A stretch of DNA of 64,000 nt, taken from Hedera helix. Its lineage: Eukaryota; Streptophyta; Magnoliopsida; Apiales; Araliaceae. The DNA lies in contig OX359273.1 of the NCBI GenBank assembly GCA_947179155.2, positions 44,893,523-44,957,522 of the forward strand. Reading direction: 5' to 3'. Positions 43,925 through 56,457 of the stretch are shown here, piece by piece; the stretch's first letter is position 1, and every line of letters starts with the position of its first letter. Below the pieces are notes generated by a model. The model had not been told where the DNA came from. It saw only the letters and a program-made list of their open reading frames with translations, and searched no databases. Made by a program: the position numbers and the translations under genes.

Positions 43925-45845
43925 TTATAGATTTGTATATTCATCTTCTTTTTCATTTTTCCTGAGCATTGAAGAAAGACAGTTTCTTTTTTGAGATCAC
44001 ACCAGTATATTATCTTTTACTTTTATCAGGGCTCTGTTAGTTAGTTTTTCGGAGTCTTTTGGCATTAGAAAATCGATAGCTAAGCCTCTGAAATCCTCAT
44101 TTTAATGAGGATAACAAACTCACCTGCTGTCGATGTTTGGGAAGGGCTTGAGCAGAAGCTATTGATATAACATTGCGGGCAAGTAGGCTTAATGGGCTTC
44201 AATTCTTTACGTCTCACATGGGCTACTGGCTTCCTATATGTTTACTGTCCCTGAACAATTTGGGCCTCAACTGGCCCAGAAGCGGATAGCTAAGGACAAT
44301 ACTAAATTGTTGAATGTATAATTCGATGAGTATAAAAATTTTGTCGTTACCGTATGTCGTTACACACAGCGCACACACATTCTGTGTGTGTATATATAAT
44401 CGGTTTTAAGTTGATATATTAGACGAGAGTCGCAGCCCTAGCACTAGTGAGTACAATAATTAAATAATTGAACGAGCGATGGGGATCTAGTCCACTCTCA
44501 AGGGGTTGATAAATAATTACAACGACTTAAATAAATATTTAAAACAATTAAGAGAAATATAGATGGGGGAGGAAAATGGCTAAAAATGTCAACGTCAAAA
44601 TTCTTCTTAAATGTCTAAGAAATTGTTTGGTACGTGAGAGGAAAAAGCCCTTTTAAAACTTCACCACTTACTACAAGACCCAAACAAGCTTTAGACAAAC
44701 ACTAGCAGTCCATCACATATGATAAGAAAAAAGGATTAGTGTGGGAGGGAAAGAGAGAGATGTTACTTGTTACTGATAGCGTTGTAAAGTAGAACAGTTT
44801 AGGATATATTTATTACATATTTCTTTGAAAACGATTTTTACTAAAATTTGTCCATGTAAGATTATAAAAGAACTTTATTTATTACATTTTTTTTAAAACG
44901 ATCTTTATTAAAATATGTCGATGTAATTGACAAATAAAAAATTGATATAAATATCAATAATATATATATATTTTTTTAAATAAAAAATTGTAAGGATTGA
45001 TTGTTGTATGGTGGAGGAGACGTATATAAAAAGGAAAATAGTTACACAAGTCAAATTTTTGTGTACCGCATTTTGTCCTACGTACAAGGCAATGATCTTC
45101 TTGTTATTTGGCGGATTAAATTGTGTTCACTGTACTCTTTACCTGCTTTCGAGAAAGAAATATGTGGATTGTGGTGGAGTCTTATCTGCGGCTGAACTGA
45201 ATGATCATTCTCCATTGTGAATTAGGTATTGGGGAAAACCAGATTCCGTTTATAATTAATTAATGGGACAAAAGTAAGTAGCTAGGGCCCTAGTCCCTAC
45301 TCAAAAATCTAGTTCAGTCAACATTTTAGGCGCCCAAGTTTTTGCTATGGTTACTTTTAGACGAATAATTTGTCTTATCTATGCCCCGGTTAGCACCACC
45401 GTATCAAATCCTTAAAGTTGACATTCAAATAGTTATATTTGTCTCATCAATAAAGTTCAATTGCTGACTTAAAAATTGATGGTTGCACTTTTGGCCTAAT
45501 AACTTGGAAAAATAATTCGAGCCCAAAAAAAAACATCACACCTCTTACAATAGGAATAGGTTAAACTTAATTAAGTAAACTGATTTTTATAATTTTCTAT
45601 AAATCAAGTGTTATTTTTGTAAAATCCGCCTTACATAAGTAATAATAATTAAAACTCATATTTAAATGAGAGATAAATTTATAGCAATATTATAAATTTA
45701 CTTATAAAAATAACAATTCTATTCCTAATTCATTTTGTAATTCGTTACTTTCTCGAGCTGAGTTTAAAGTTCACTTTTACACTTTGTTTTTGAATTTAGG
45801 AGGAAAAATAAAAGACTAAAAGGCTGAATTTATAATAAAAAAAAG

Positions 45846-45849
<4 letters not shown>
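43925..45849. other. 3' flank of the GH5 gene and intergenic DNA
   Basis: Contains the 3' UTR of the GH5 gene, a small GH5 fragment (listed separately), then AT-rich DNA. Frames at about 45001-45220 have no recognisable similarity and overlap each other in different frames. Confidence 0.45.
44192..44260 (+). pseudogene. short GH5 gene fragment
   Basis: ATGGGCTTCAATTC... reads MGFNSLRLTWATG, matching MGFNCVRLTWATQ of the main GH5 copy. It lies next to GCGGGCAAGTAGGC, which also resembles the decayed exon at about 37370. This is a third remnant of the tandem family, limited to the conserved strand-loop near the start of the barrel. Confidence 0.6.

Positions 45850-45911
<62 letters not shown>
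45850..45911. repeat. (TA)n microsatellite
   Basis: Uninterrupted TA dinucleotides for about 62 bp. Confidence 0.97.
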
Positions 45912-45913
<2 letters not shown>

Positions 45914-46184
45914 ATTACTTTTATTTTGTTACTAAGCTTATAAATGAAAGAAAAAGAAATTAAGTTATTAAGCAATGTTTTAAAATTTGGCTCGAAACCC
46001 AACGGTTGGACCAGTTGAACCTTGAATCGACAGTTGGACGTGTAAAATGAGCCGGTTATGACCATTTAACCGAATAGTCCTAAAAATCGATAGAAACTGA
46101 TGATTCGCTGGTTGGACCGGCTGAATCAGTAAACCGGTGAATGGTTCCCCGTCGACGTGCTATTTTATCTCTGTACTCGATTAT

Positions 46185-46382
46185 ATCTTACAGTGGCGTT
46201 GCTTCCTCTATCTCGTAGACAAAATCCAATCCCTCAATTCACTTCATTCTCCTAATCTACTTGCTCCTTCCTCATAACTCTTTCGTAAAGATTTTTTTCA
46301 TCAATAGTATACTAGTCATGATTATGAAGCTTTTAGAAAGACGATAGAAGATATAAGATTAGACAGAGGACAGAGATAAAGC
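46185..46382 (+). repeat. 200-bp direct repeat inside the hAT element, first copy
   Basis: Shares TTATATCTTACAGTGG, GACAAAATCCAATCCCTCA, CTAGTCATGATTATGAAGC and GATATAAGATTAGACAGAGG with 47262-47460. The copies differ by scattered substitutions and one insertion of about 16 bp, so the duplication is old relative to the LTR elements nearby. Confidence 0.8.
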
Positions 46383-47261
46383 TTTTGCCCAGTTGATTCA
46401 AAGTCTGGCCCAACCTATAACTATCCCACTTGCCAAGTGCCAACGGTAACAAAAAAATAAGAGAAAGTGCATCCGTGCATGCATGCTTGATTGGATTGTA
46501 GTTGGTAATAAATATATATTACATGCATATGCTTGTATTTCCAACATGCCTAGTCAATTGCAATATTATGTATCCTGTTTAATTAATTAAATCATGTAAT
46601 TTTATGCATATTTTAATATTTTAGAATCAAATTAGAAGATAATATGCAACTGTATAAGTGTTTTTCGTTATTCCAATATATTAGTACAATATTATACCAT
46701 ATATATATCAAATCTGAGGCCCAAGTTGTCGTTATCCTATAGGACAAATCACAAAACTAGTCCAACTGTAGTGAAGTTTTGAAAATATATTTCATGAAAA
46801 TTCAAAGACAAATATTTATTTGAAGATTTGAAGCCATTTTTAAAAATTTTGAAGACAAATATTATAACTGACTTATTCTTGATTATCGTTCCAGTTATAC
46901 TTTAAAGTTACAAATTTATAATTATATATTTTTTATAATTTGTAAGTTGTAACTTGTAATATATTACTTTTAATTAATATATCAATCAAGTTTAAAAATA
47001 TAATTGGTATTTTTATAATATTTAAAAGTACTAAAAAAAAAAAGTGAATGAACCGGATTGGCCTGGCCTAGCCCAATGTCTGGTCTGGCCTGGACAAAGA
47101 CCTGGCCTTTGGCCTCAACAGGCCTGACTTTCAGGTCTCAACAGGTCTAACCTGGGCTTCAATCCAAAAGTCAAAGGTCCGGCCTGATCAACGACCAAGA
47201 CATAAAAAATCCAAATCGGACCAAGTCAGTGTAACCTATTGTGCATAACTATTATATCTTA

Positions 47262-47460
47262 CAGTGGTGCTACTTCCTCTATCTAGTTGACAAAATCCAA
47301 TCCCTCATCTCACTTCACTCCCTTAATCTGCTTGCTCCTTTCTCATAATTGATACAATCTTATGTTCGTTAACTATTTTTTTCATTAATACTAGTCATGA
47401 TTATGAAGCTTTTAGAGAGACAACAGATGATATAAGATTAGACAGAGGAGAGAGATAAAG
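47262..47460 (+). repeat. 200-bp direct repeat inside the hAT element, second copy
   Basis: Partner of 46185-46382, starting about 1.08 kb downstream of the first copy. The DNA between the copies is AT-rich and then GGCC-rich and includes a dispersed repeat also present near 61 kb. Confidence 0.8.
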
Positions 47461-48318
47461 ACTTGTAGTATTAGTATATGCTTGTATGTTTGTGTATTGT
47501 TGTTGTTTATACTTTGTTATAGTACTAAATTAAGTCAAACTATCAAAGTAAAGATGGGTGAAGAAAATTAGTGGTGCATAAAAGTGGAGAGAATTAGTGG
47601 ATAATTTTGGGAATCGTGAGAGAACAAGTGGTGACTAATGAGATATGGATGCAAATGTTAATAATGCCTTTCACTTATTTTAAAATAAGCTAAAAAAATA
47701 AAAATATTCAACTTTAATAATATATTTTTTAACAAAAAAAAACTTTTAAAATATAATTGAGAATTATTAGAGTTTTTTTTATAGGGATGCATTAAATTTA
47801 TACATAATTAATGTATATTAAATAAATTTTATATTTTTATTAATATATATTTATATATAATTATAATATCACTAGTTTGATAAGAATTCGATCACTGATT
47901 GAATTAATAATTTATTTATTTTTAATAACTTTCTTGATTTTATGATATGTTTGAGTTTAAAAACTTCGATGAAAATATGAGATAGAGTAGTCATGTAATG
48001 ATTTAATATCTTTCTTTTCATATAAATTTAGTATTTATTTAAATTGCATGAATTAAATTTAGCAAAAAAAAGAAGAAGAAGAATTGAATAAAGTAAACGT
48101 TGTACAAATAGGTATAGTTTTTTTTTCTATAGATAAATTGACTAATTTTACATATTTACTAAATATTATATAATAATAATTAATATATTTATTATTTATT
48201 ACATATTAATGACGTCACTGGGTCGATAACGGTTCGACCATTGGTTGAACAGTGATCCATCTACCCCGTACATTTTTCGATTCGATAACAATCCGGGTGT
48301 GAAAACCTTGTTATTAAG

Positions 48319-48673
48319 TTATCTTTATATTAATTTTATTATGTTTATTATCTAAATGGTATAATATGAATTATAAAAGATGATATTATGTTATTTAGTT
48401 TTTCGTCAAAATTAATCTATTTTTCAAAGGAAATTTTTGACAAAAAAAAAGTGATTACATTTTTGGACATTTTTTTTTAATTAAAACACCTGGTAATAAA
48501 AGAATTGATCAAAAAAATTAAATTTTGCATTTTTTTTTTCTTTTAGTATATTTTAAAACTCAATAAGAGAGTGTTAAACTGGTCACGCAAAAAGAAGGTG
48601 TTAATAAACGTTATTGGGGAGGCATGGCTAACTATATAGTGGTGCATAAATGGCCTATGACGCGACCTAGGCT
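48319..48673. other. short intergenic stretch between the hAT and Tekay elements
   Basis: AT-rich. Its last 30 bases (CGCGACCTAGGCTTGAC) belong with the GGCC-rich DNA that resumes after the Tekay element at 59815, so the Tekay element inserted into an older dispersed repeat. Confidence 0.5.
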
Positions 48674-48678
48674 TGACT

Positions 48679-51600
48679 TGTGACGCCCCCAAATCTAGGC
48701 CCACACAGCCCAAACTTGAGTCGTCAAAAGACTACAACAAAATTATTACAATGAAATACAACGTACAACAATACAGTGGATAATACAACACAACTAAGTC
48801 TTCATTATTATTGCCACACTATTTTATAACACGTGAAGACTATGATAGCTATCCCCGCACTCTCACTCCATTCCCCGGCTAGACCCCGTTACGTTCTCAT
48901 CTCCTGTTGAAAAACAATGGAACGAAAAGAAAGGGTGAGCTCAAATAGCCCAGTAAGAAATATCATGACTAAGATAATGACGAATAATTTATCATTAGCC
49001 TTCAACAGTTGAGTTCTTGATAGAATACAATAGACTACAAGGTTTATATCAAAAACTGCAGTTAAATTCTTAAACAACGTTCAGATCAATAATAGCAGCG
49101 GAATGAGCAATCTATTAGAAGAATAATGCAGACTATAATGTCCACTCGCTTCTCTTTTTAGTAAAAATATCATCAACTTTTATCATCTGAAATACCATTA
49201 GTCAAGATAATACAACTTCACAGTTCCTGGTCATAATCATGCAGATCAACAGTTCGTCTTTGCACTACGGGCCAAAGACATTCAATATAACACCAACGGT
49301 CATGATTATACCAGATTCAGCCTTTGGTCATAATCATACCAACCAACAGTTCATCTTTGCACTACGGGCCAAAGAGAACATTCACCACGTGTCATAAAAG
49401 ACACCGAACAGATGTATCGCCTTTAACCTAGTTTATCGCCTTTAACCTATCATCTGTTCAACAATTATATCACATCTGTGCCCCCGGCCACAGATATTCA
49501 CAACAGCTTGATTCTTGATGATTAATACAAATAACAGTGATACAAATGATGAACAGAAGAACAGGATAAACAATAAGTATCGGAAGTTTACTTTGTGCAG
49601 ATTCAAATAATGTCCAAATTGCCAACATGATGTGGAGTGAAATTTAAAAATGATATTCAAGATCCACAGTTCAGAATAACGATTACAGTTCAATAGAAAT
49701 GTTCAGAAAATAGGAAGGTTCAGTTGAACTAATGAAATTCAACTATTATGGAACATATAATATTTTCAGGAATTATAGAAGCAATAGTTCCATAATAAGT
49801 TTCGATTTAGGTGTATGGAAGAAAATAATATCCCTTACCGTAGCAGGTTTGATTAACAAAAGGTGAAGGGAATTAATATCCCTTACCATAGTAAGTTTGA
49901 ATAATGGAAGATGAAAAAGATGGTATCCCTTATGAGTATAAAGGAAAATGATATCACTTACGAATATGGAATAAAAGTGTCATGTGATAATTCGTGTAGA
50001 CAAATTATTTCCACACGAGACAAATAAAAAGGGTTATTCACCAACAGGCGATAATCCGCACCGTAAGGTTATTCCCATCAATTTGAATACGAATAGTTAT
50101 TCACCAAACAGGCGTAATCCGCACCGTAAGGTTATTCCCACAATTTAATAGAATTTGAACACGAAGAGTTATTCACCAAACAGGCGATAATCCGCACCGT
50201 AAGGTTATTCTCAAAGATTAATAAGGAATGAATACAAAAGGTTATTCACCAACAGGCGGTAAACCGCGCCGTAAGGTTATTCCCACAATTTAATACATGG
50301 AAATAAATGGCACAAGAAAGAAACGATATTATTTTCGAGAATCAAAGAATGATAATCCCTTCAAGTAAGAAAGAAAATAATATCCATTTATGATGATGAA
50401 AAGAGTGATACCCCTTACCTTAACACGTGACTGGATATTGATTTAAATGAGATTGATCAACCTATATATTTTTAATATAATTAGTAATTACCACTTATAA
50501 ATTTCAAGGTGTACGATAACTCGTATATTATGAACTATCAAAATTATATATATTTAACATAATTTTTGTAGTATAATATAACAACTTTAAAATAGTTTTT
50601 AAAATAATATTCCAAAATAAATCTTCCAAAAGAAGCTTTTAAAAATGAATCTTCTCAAAGAAGAGTCTTCTAAAGGAAGATTTGTGAATACCGTGAAAAA
50701 TAGAAATTTATGAAATTACTACTCTTTAATAAAAGACTTACTTGAAAATTTTCTGCACTCCTTTTAGCTTTCAAACTCTCAAAATAACCTTACTATTCTC
50801 AGAGAAAACTCATAAAATTCTTATAGAAAAATTTTATGTTTTAGGTGTGATTTTTCTATTCAGCTGAACAATCTATTTATAGGAGAAAATAAGTTACTAT
50901 GCATGGTAGGTGAACAGAAAAAATTCAGCAGAGGCTGCTGCGCAGCCTCCACCAACTCTTCAGCAAATTCTCACATTTCTCACATTTCATGTGGGCCCCA
51001 CAATGGGTCCCACATGTTTCTTACTATTCACGTACTATTCACGTCACTATTCACGTTACTATTTCAAATAGTAAAATTAATTATTTTATTTTTTATTTAT
51101 TTATTTATTTATTCTTCCTGTGAGTCCAACATATAAAATAATGTTACCACAATAATGTAAGAAACACGTTACATATTTTTATTAATTTAATAATATAAAT
51201 TATAGTGTATTTGCTACTGTGACATTTATTAGATTCAATAATTTTAAACTACAGTGCACCAACAATTATTGACTCGCTGATATGAAATACAGTGTAATGA
51301 CAATTATTGAATCAATAATGCAAAATACTGTGTAGCAACAATAATTGAATTGATAATATAAAATATTATGCAGTGACAATTATTGATGAAATGATGCGTA
51401 ACAATTACGGTATCAATTATTAGACCAATAATATGAGACACTGTGCAATACCGTGTGCTACTGTAGAGTACCGTGTGCTACAGAAAATACCATAAATTAC
51501 CGTATGCTACTATTCTTTTATCACCGGTATTTTAACAGTTAACACCGTTGACTATTTTTATTTAAAAAGGTTACTTCTGTCGTTTTCTATATCCGACAAA

Positions 51601-51830
51601 TATTCCGTTGTGGGGTCCACAAATAATTTGTTATTTCGGCGCCGTCGTACGGCCCGAATATTCCCCGACAAAACGAATATTCCCCGACAAAAAGAATATT
51701 GTCCGACAAAATAAAATTTGCACATAACATCCTTAACTTTCAATTTTGTCAATTTAACCATTTACTGTTTCAGGAAAAATATATATGAAGAAAAATTAAA
51801 TTTTGTATTTCATAAATTCGGGGTCTTACA
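48679..51830 (-). repeat. 3' LTR of the complete Tekay element
   Basis: Read on the minus strand it runs from TGTAAGACCCCG (51830) to GGGGCGTCACA (48679). The TATA box is at 50874-50881. Four tandem units with GGTTATTCACCAAACAGGCG lie at 50030-50290. The outer regions match the nested element's LTR; the U3 core (about 50450-51180) does not. Confidence 0.95.
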
Positions 51831-54800
51831 ACCTCCCCTCATTATGAAATTTCGTCCCCGAAATTGACGTACCTGGCATTTCGAAGAGGTATGGATACCT
51901 AGACTTCATCTCAGATTCTAGCTCCCAGGTCATTTCCTCAATATCTTGGTTCCTCCATAAAATCTTAACTTGAGGTATAACCTTTGAGCGTAAGATCTGC
52001 TCCTTCTTATCTAGGATCTTAACAGGTACTTCCTCATACGTTAAATCTTCTGCTATAACGTCTGGTTCTAACTCAATGACGTGGTTTGGGTCCTTCACAT
52101 ATTTACGTAACATAGATATGTGAAAAACGTTATGGATGCGAGACATACTTGGTGGTAAGGCTAGTCTGTAAGCTACAGTTCCCACCCGATCGAGGATTTC
52201 AAATGAGCCAATAAATCGAGGGTTGAGTTTTCCTCTCTTTCCGAATCTCGTAACCCCTTTCCATGGAGAAACACGTAAGAATACATGATCTCCGACGTTG
52301 AATCTCTCATCTCTCCGATGAAGATCGGCATAACTCTTTTGTCGTTCTTGTGCTGTCTGTATTCGTTGTCGGATCATTTGGATCTTTTCGGTCGTCAAGC
52401 GTACCAACTCGGGTCCCAACAGTTTTGCTTCTCCTACCTCATTCCAACATACTGGAGAGCGACACTTGCGTCCATATAAAGCCTCGAATGGAGCCATACC
52501 TATACTTGCTTGGTAACTGTTGTTGTAGGAAAATTCCACCAATGGCAAGTACTTATCCCAACTTCCTTTGAAATCTAGTACGCAAAGTCTCAAAAGATCT
52601 TCGAGGGTCTGGATCGTCCTTTCCGATTGTCCGTCCGTTTGAGGATGGTATGCAGAACTAAAACGTAGTTCAGTGCCCATAGCTTTTTGTAGACTGATCC
52701 AAAAGCGTGAAGTGAATCTAGGATCTCGATCAGAAACTATGGAAACTGGCATGCCATGCAATCTCACGATCTCATTTATGTACATACCGACAAGACGTTC
52801 AAGTGAAAAGTTTTCTCGTATAGGCAAGAAATGAGCGGATTTGGTCAATCTATCTACGATGACCCAAATTGCATCTAAGCCTTGAGAAACTTTGGGAAGA
52901 CCCGTCACGAAATCCATATTGATGTGTTCCCACTTCCATTCGGGAACCTCAAGTGGTTGTAAAGGACCCTTAGGTACTTGATGCTCTGCCTTGACACGTT
53001 GACAAGTTAAGCACCTTGAGATAAACTCTGCAATCTCCCTTTTCATATTGTTCCACCAAAATGTATGTCGAAGATCTCGATACATCTTGGTACCTCCAGG
53101 GTGGATTGCAAATGGCGTGTTGTGTGCCTCCATCATGATTTTATGCTTTAATTCAGGATCGTTAGGAACACAGAGTCGAGAGTTGACTCGAAGTATTCCT
53201 TTCTCGTCGATTCTTGCTTCGGGAATGGTACCTTCTTGTACTTTCTTTATCATGTTTATCAGTTCCGGATCGGTAGCTTGAGCAGCTTTAATTTTATCGA
53301 TTAAAGCTGGTTCTACTCGCACGTGAGCAATCTTCGAGTGGGTCCCTGGTGTCTTTAGCTCCATCTCCATCTTTTGCAAGTCGTACAAAATACGCTTTTG
53401 TGTTGTCAGCAGTGCACTTGTACTCGCATAAGATTTTCTGCTCAAAGCGTCAGCTACAACGTTCGCCTTTCCCGGGTGATACTGGATTGTGTGATCATAA
53501 TCCTTCAACAGCTCAAGCCAACGTCGTTGTCGCATGTTGAGTTCCTTCTGGGTGAAGAAATACTTGAGACTTTTATGATCCGTATAGATATCCACTTTCT
53601 CTCCGTACAAGTAGTGTCTCCAGATCTTCAACGCGAAAACGACTGCTGCCAACTCTAGATCATGAGTAGGGTAATTTTTCTCATAATCTTTGAGTTGTCG
53701 AGAGGCATAGGCTATAACCTTTCCATGTTGCATAAGGACACAGCCTAGACCTTTGCCTGAAGCATCGCTGTATATGACAAATTCTCCCGATCCTGATGGA
53801 ATGGTCAGAACAGGAGCTGAAACAAGTCTCCTCTTAAGCTCTTGAAAACTTTTCTCGCATTGCTCGCTCAATATGAATTTTGTGCTTTTCCGAGTAAGCT
53901 GAGTTAATGGAGTGGCGATTCGAGAAAATCCTTCTACGAATCTCCGATAATAACCAGCTAGGCCCAGAAAACTTCGGACTTCGGTTACTGTCTTGGGTTG
54001 TTCCCAATTTAGTACCGTTTCAATCTTCGCAGGATCGACTGATATTCCTTGACTAGAAATCACATGCCCAAGAAACGTGACCTTCTCAAGCCAGAACTCA
54101 CATTTCTTCAACTTGGCATATAATTTGTTCTCACGGAGCTTCTGGAGTATCAATCTCAGGTGTTGTTCATGATCCTCACGACTTTTGGAGTATATGAGGA
54201 TGTCATCAATAAAGACAACCACAAAATGATCCAAATATTCCTTGAATATTCGGTTCATCATGTCCATGAAAGCTGCAGGAGCATTGGTTAGTCCAAAAGG
54301 CATGACTAAAAACTCATAATGCCCATAACGAGTTCTGAAAGCAGTATTTGGAATGTCCTCAGCTTTAACCTTTAACTGATGATATCCAGAACGGAGATCA
54401 ATCTTTGAGAAATGTTGAGCACCTTGTAATTGATCAAACATGTCATCAATTCGAGGTAACGGATACCTGTTTTTGATGGTGACATGGTTCAATTCTCGGT
54501 AGTCAATGCACAATCTCATACTCCCGTCTTTCTTCTTCACAAATAGAACAGGAGCACCCCAAGGTGATGCACTCGGACGAATGAAACCAGTATCCAACAA
54601 TTCCTGTAGTTGGACTTTTAACTCTTGAAGTTCAATGGGAGCCATTCGGTATGGAGTTTTGGAAATGGGCTTGGTACCAGGTTCAAGATCAATACAAAAT
54701 TCAATTTCACGGTTTGGGGGTAAAACAGGAAGTTCCTCCGGAAAAACGTCAGGAAACTCATTAACAATGGGAATATCATTCAAGTTTGACGTATTTTTGT

Positions 54801-56457
54801 TCAAATCAGTGACATGAGCTAAAAAGGCTTGACATCCGTTTTTCAATAAACGAATGGCTTTATGGCTAGAAATAACAGTTATAGATTTCAATGGTTTAGT
54901 TGCTTGAATTTGCATGACAGGTTGATTAGGAATATGAAAACTAATAATCTTATGAAAACAATCAATTTTAGGATGATGGGTAGTCAACCAATCAATTCCT
55001 AAAATCACATCAAATTCATGCATCTCCAAAGAAATAAGGTCAACAGGTAATGTGAAGTTGTTGATTTGAACTAGGCAAGATTTATAGACAGTAGATGTAA
55101 TGGTCATTTCTCCTAATGGGGTTTCAACTGATAAGTCAAAGTCCAAATTTTCAGGAGTTAAGTTTAAACGCTGAGCACATGCAGGTGAGATAAAAGAATG
55201 GGTAGAACCAGTATCTAACAAAGCGTAGACTTCACGAGAATTTATGAATAGCTTACCGGTTATCACCTCGTTCGAGTTTCGTGCCATTTGGGATGTCACA
55301 ACAAAAGCTCTCCCTTGAACTACAGATTTTCCCTTATCCGCGCTAGCTTTTGGTATCATCACTGCAGCTGGACTTGATTTTGTGGCAGGACAAAATCGCG
55401 CAAGATGACCCTCTTTCCCACAACTGTAGCACTTTTTGGACTGCAGTGTACAATTTGGGCTGATGTGACCTTCCTGACCACACCTATAGCATCTCACTGG
55501 TGGTCGATCTTCTCCCCTTGAAACTGGGGTCGGTGCTGGTGCTGGTACTGGTGCCCTTCCATAATTATTATGGAATCTCTTTCTTTTGAAATTGTTCCCA
55601 CTGGATTCTCCTCTTCTGTTATTTGATGTGGAATTACCACCGAAGTGTTGGTTACCTCCTCGATGGTTCTCGTTCCTGTGGTTGTTATCATTTCTCTGAT
55701 CATTGACTCTTGGCTGTAATTTTTCATCTGTTTGCTCCACCCTTTGAGCCCTATCAACAACATCTGAATACAAATTAAATTTATGAGAGCTAAGTTGTTG
55801 ACGGATTTCGAATCTTAGACCACGTAAGAACATTCGACTCATCCGTGCTTCGTCATCTACTAGATGAGTCGCAAAACGAGACAGTTCAACAAACTTAGCT
55901 TCATAGTGAGAAACTGTCATGTTTCCCTGCTCCAGCTTAATGAATTCCACTTCCTTCATATGGCGGATGCTTTCTGGGAAGTACTTTTCATTAAATAGCT
56001 CTTGGAATTCTGTCCAAGACATCTCAAGTGCTGAAGGGTGGATACGTTTTACCGCTTCCCACCAGTGATCCGCCTCACCTCGAAACATAAAGGTAGCAAA
56101 GGGCACCTTCTGATCATCAGCGCATTGTAGGACATCAAGTATTTTTGTCGTCTGCTTCAGCCATGCCTCCGCTTTGAGTGGGTCAGGCTTCCCGTGGAAT
56201 TCAGGTGGTCCCAATTCTTTAAATTGCTTGACAGTGATCATCCTCAAATTACCAGCGTTTCTACCGTTATTGTTAACTGGATTTCCTCTTGCCTGATTCT
56301 GCATGAACTGCATGAAATTCCTAAAGAATCCATCATTCATCATGTTATCAGGAATATTATTTCCTGAGTTGGCAGGAGGATTGTTTGTGGCTTCTTGATT
56401 TTCGGCTACATTCGCTTCGGGTATTTCGTAGTTAACCTCTTGATTTCCAGATGCCAT
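51826..56457 (-). CDS. Tekay Gag-Pol polyprotein, intact (Gag-PR-RT-RNase H-IN-chromodomain)
   Basis: 1543 residues in one frame. Gag capsid is about 75-250 (FKELGPPEFHGKPDPLKAEA, FQELFNEKYFPESIR). Two CCHC zinc knuckles are at 323-336 and 343-356, both complete. Protease DTGS is at 415-418. RT is about 600-790 with FIDD at 749-752. RNase H is about 890-1005 (YSDASGKGLG, TDHKSLKYF, GKANVVADALSRK). Integrase zinc ligands are near H1112, H1119, C1149 and C1152, and catalytic residues near D1182, D1243 and E1279. The C-terminal chromodomain (VKILWRNQDIEEMTWELE) defines the Del/Tekay clade, which usually inserts in heterochromatin. The start is the only ATG that includes the conserved Gag N-terminus. 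The stop TAA lies inside the 3' LTR, so the PPT is also coding. No missing catalytic residue was seen. Confidence 0.97.
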   Translation of the reverse strand: MASGNQEVNYEIPEANVAENQEATNNPPANSGNNIPDNMMNDGFFRNFMQFMQNQARGNPVNNNGRNAGNLRMITVKQFKELGPPEFHGKPDPLKAEAWLKQTTKILDVLQCADDQKVPFATFMFRGEADHWWEAVKRIHPSALEMSWTEFQELFNEKYFPESIRHMKEVEFIKLEQGNMTVSHYEAKFVELSRFATHLVDDEARMSRMFLRGLRFEIRQQLSSHKFNLYSDVVDRAQRVEQTDEKLQPRVNDQRNDNNHRNENHRGGNQHFGGNSTSNNRRGESSGNNFKRKRFHNNYGRAPVPAPAPTPVSRGEDRPPVRCYRCGQEGHISPNCTLQSKKCYSCGKEGHLARFCPATKSSPAAVMIPKASADKGKSVVQGRAFVVTSQMARNSNEVITGKLFINSREVYALLDTGSTHSFISPACAQRLNLTPENLDFDLSVETPLGEMTITSTVYKSCLVQINNFTLPVDLISLEMHEFDVILGIDWLTTHHPKIDCFHKIISFHIPNQPVMQIQATKPLKSITVISSHKAIRLLKNGCQAFLAHVTDLNKNTSNLNDIPIVNEFPDVFPEELPVLPPNREIEFCIDLEPGTKPISKTPYRMAPIELQELKVQLQELLDTGFIRPSASPWGAPVLFVKKKDGSMRLCIDYRELNHVTIKNRYPLPRIDDMFDQLQGAQHFSKIDLRSGYHQLKVKAEDIPNTAFRTRYGHYEFLVMPFGLTNAPAAFMDMMNRIFKEYLDHFVVVFIDDILIYSKSREDHEQHLRLILQKLRENKLYAKLKKCEFWLEKVTFLGHVISSQGISVDPAKIETVLNWEQPKTVTEVRSFLGLAGYYRRFVEGFSRIATPLTQLTRKSTKFILSEQCEKSFQELKRRLVSAPVLTIPSGSGEFVIYSDASGKGLGCVLMQHGKVIAYASRQLKDYEKNYPTHDLELAAVVFALKIWRHYLYGEKVDIYTDHKSLKYFFTQKELNMRQRRWLELLKDYDHTIQYHPGKANVVADALSRKSYASTSALLTTQKRILYDLQKMEMELKTPGTHSKIAHVRVEPALIDKIKAAQATDPELINMIKKVQEGTIPEARIDEKGILRVNSRLCVPNDPELKHKIMMEAHNTPFAIHPGGTKMYRDLRHTFWWNNMKREIAEFISRCLTCQRVKAEHQVPKGPLQPLEVPEWKWEHINMDFVTGLPKVSQGLDAIWVIVDRLTKSAHFLPIRENFSLERLVGMYINEIVRLHGMPVSIVSDRDPRFTSRFWISLQKAMGTELRFSSAYHPQTDGQSERTIQTLEDLLRLCVLDFKGSWDKYLPLVEFSYNNSYQASIGMAPFEALYGRKCRSPVCWNEVGEAKLLGPELVRLTTEKIQMIRQRIQTAQERQKSYADLHRRDERFNVGDHVFLRVSPWKGVTRFGKRGKLNPRFIGSFEILDRVGTVAYRLALPPSMSRIHNVFHISMLRKYVKDPNHVIELEPDVIAEDLTYEEVPVKILDKKEQILRSKVIPQVKILWRNQDIEEMTWELESEMKSRYPYLFEMPGTSISGTKFHNEGRL
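51831..51845 (-). other. polypurine tract of the complete Tekay
   Basis: On the minus strand ATAATGAGGGGAGGT directly before the 3' LTR. Confidence 0.8.

Larger units (their letters stand above)
45973..48310. mobile_element. non-autonomous hAT element
   Basis: 2338 bp bounded by a perfect 8-bp target duplication TTATTAAG (45965-45972 and 48311-48318). Ends are CAATGTTTTAAAA on the left and, reverse complemented, CAAGGTTTTCACA on the right, the CA-starting TIR form of hAT. Subterminal parts carry GGTTGGACC, CCGGTT and GGTTCGACC motifs. There is no transposase. The interior contains a 200-bp direct duplication (46185-46382 and 47262-47460) and a GGCC-rich segment (47050-47235) whose left neighbour recurs at about 60989-61115. 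Confidence 0.8.
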
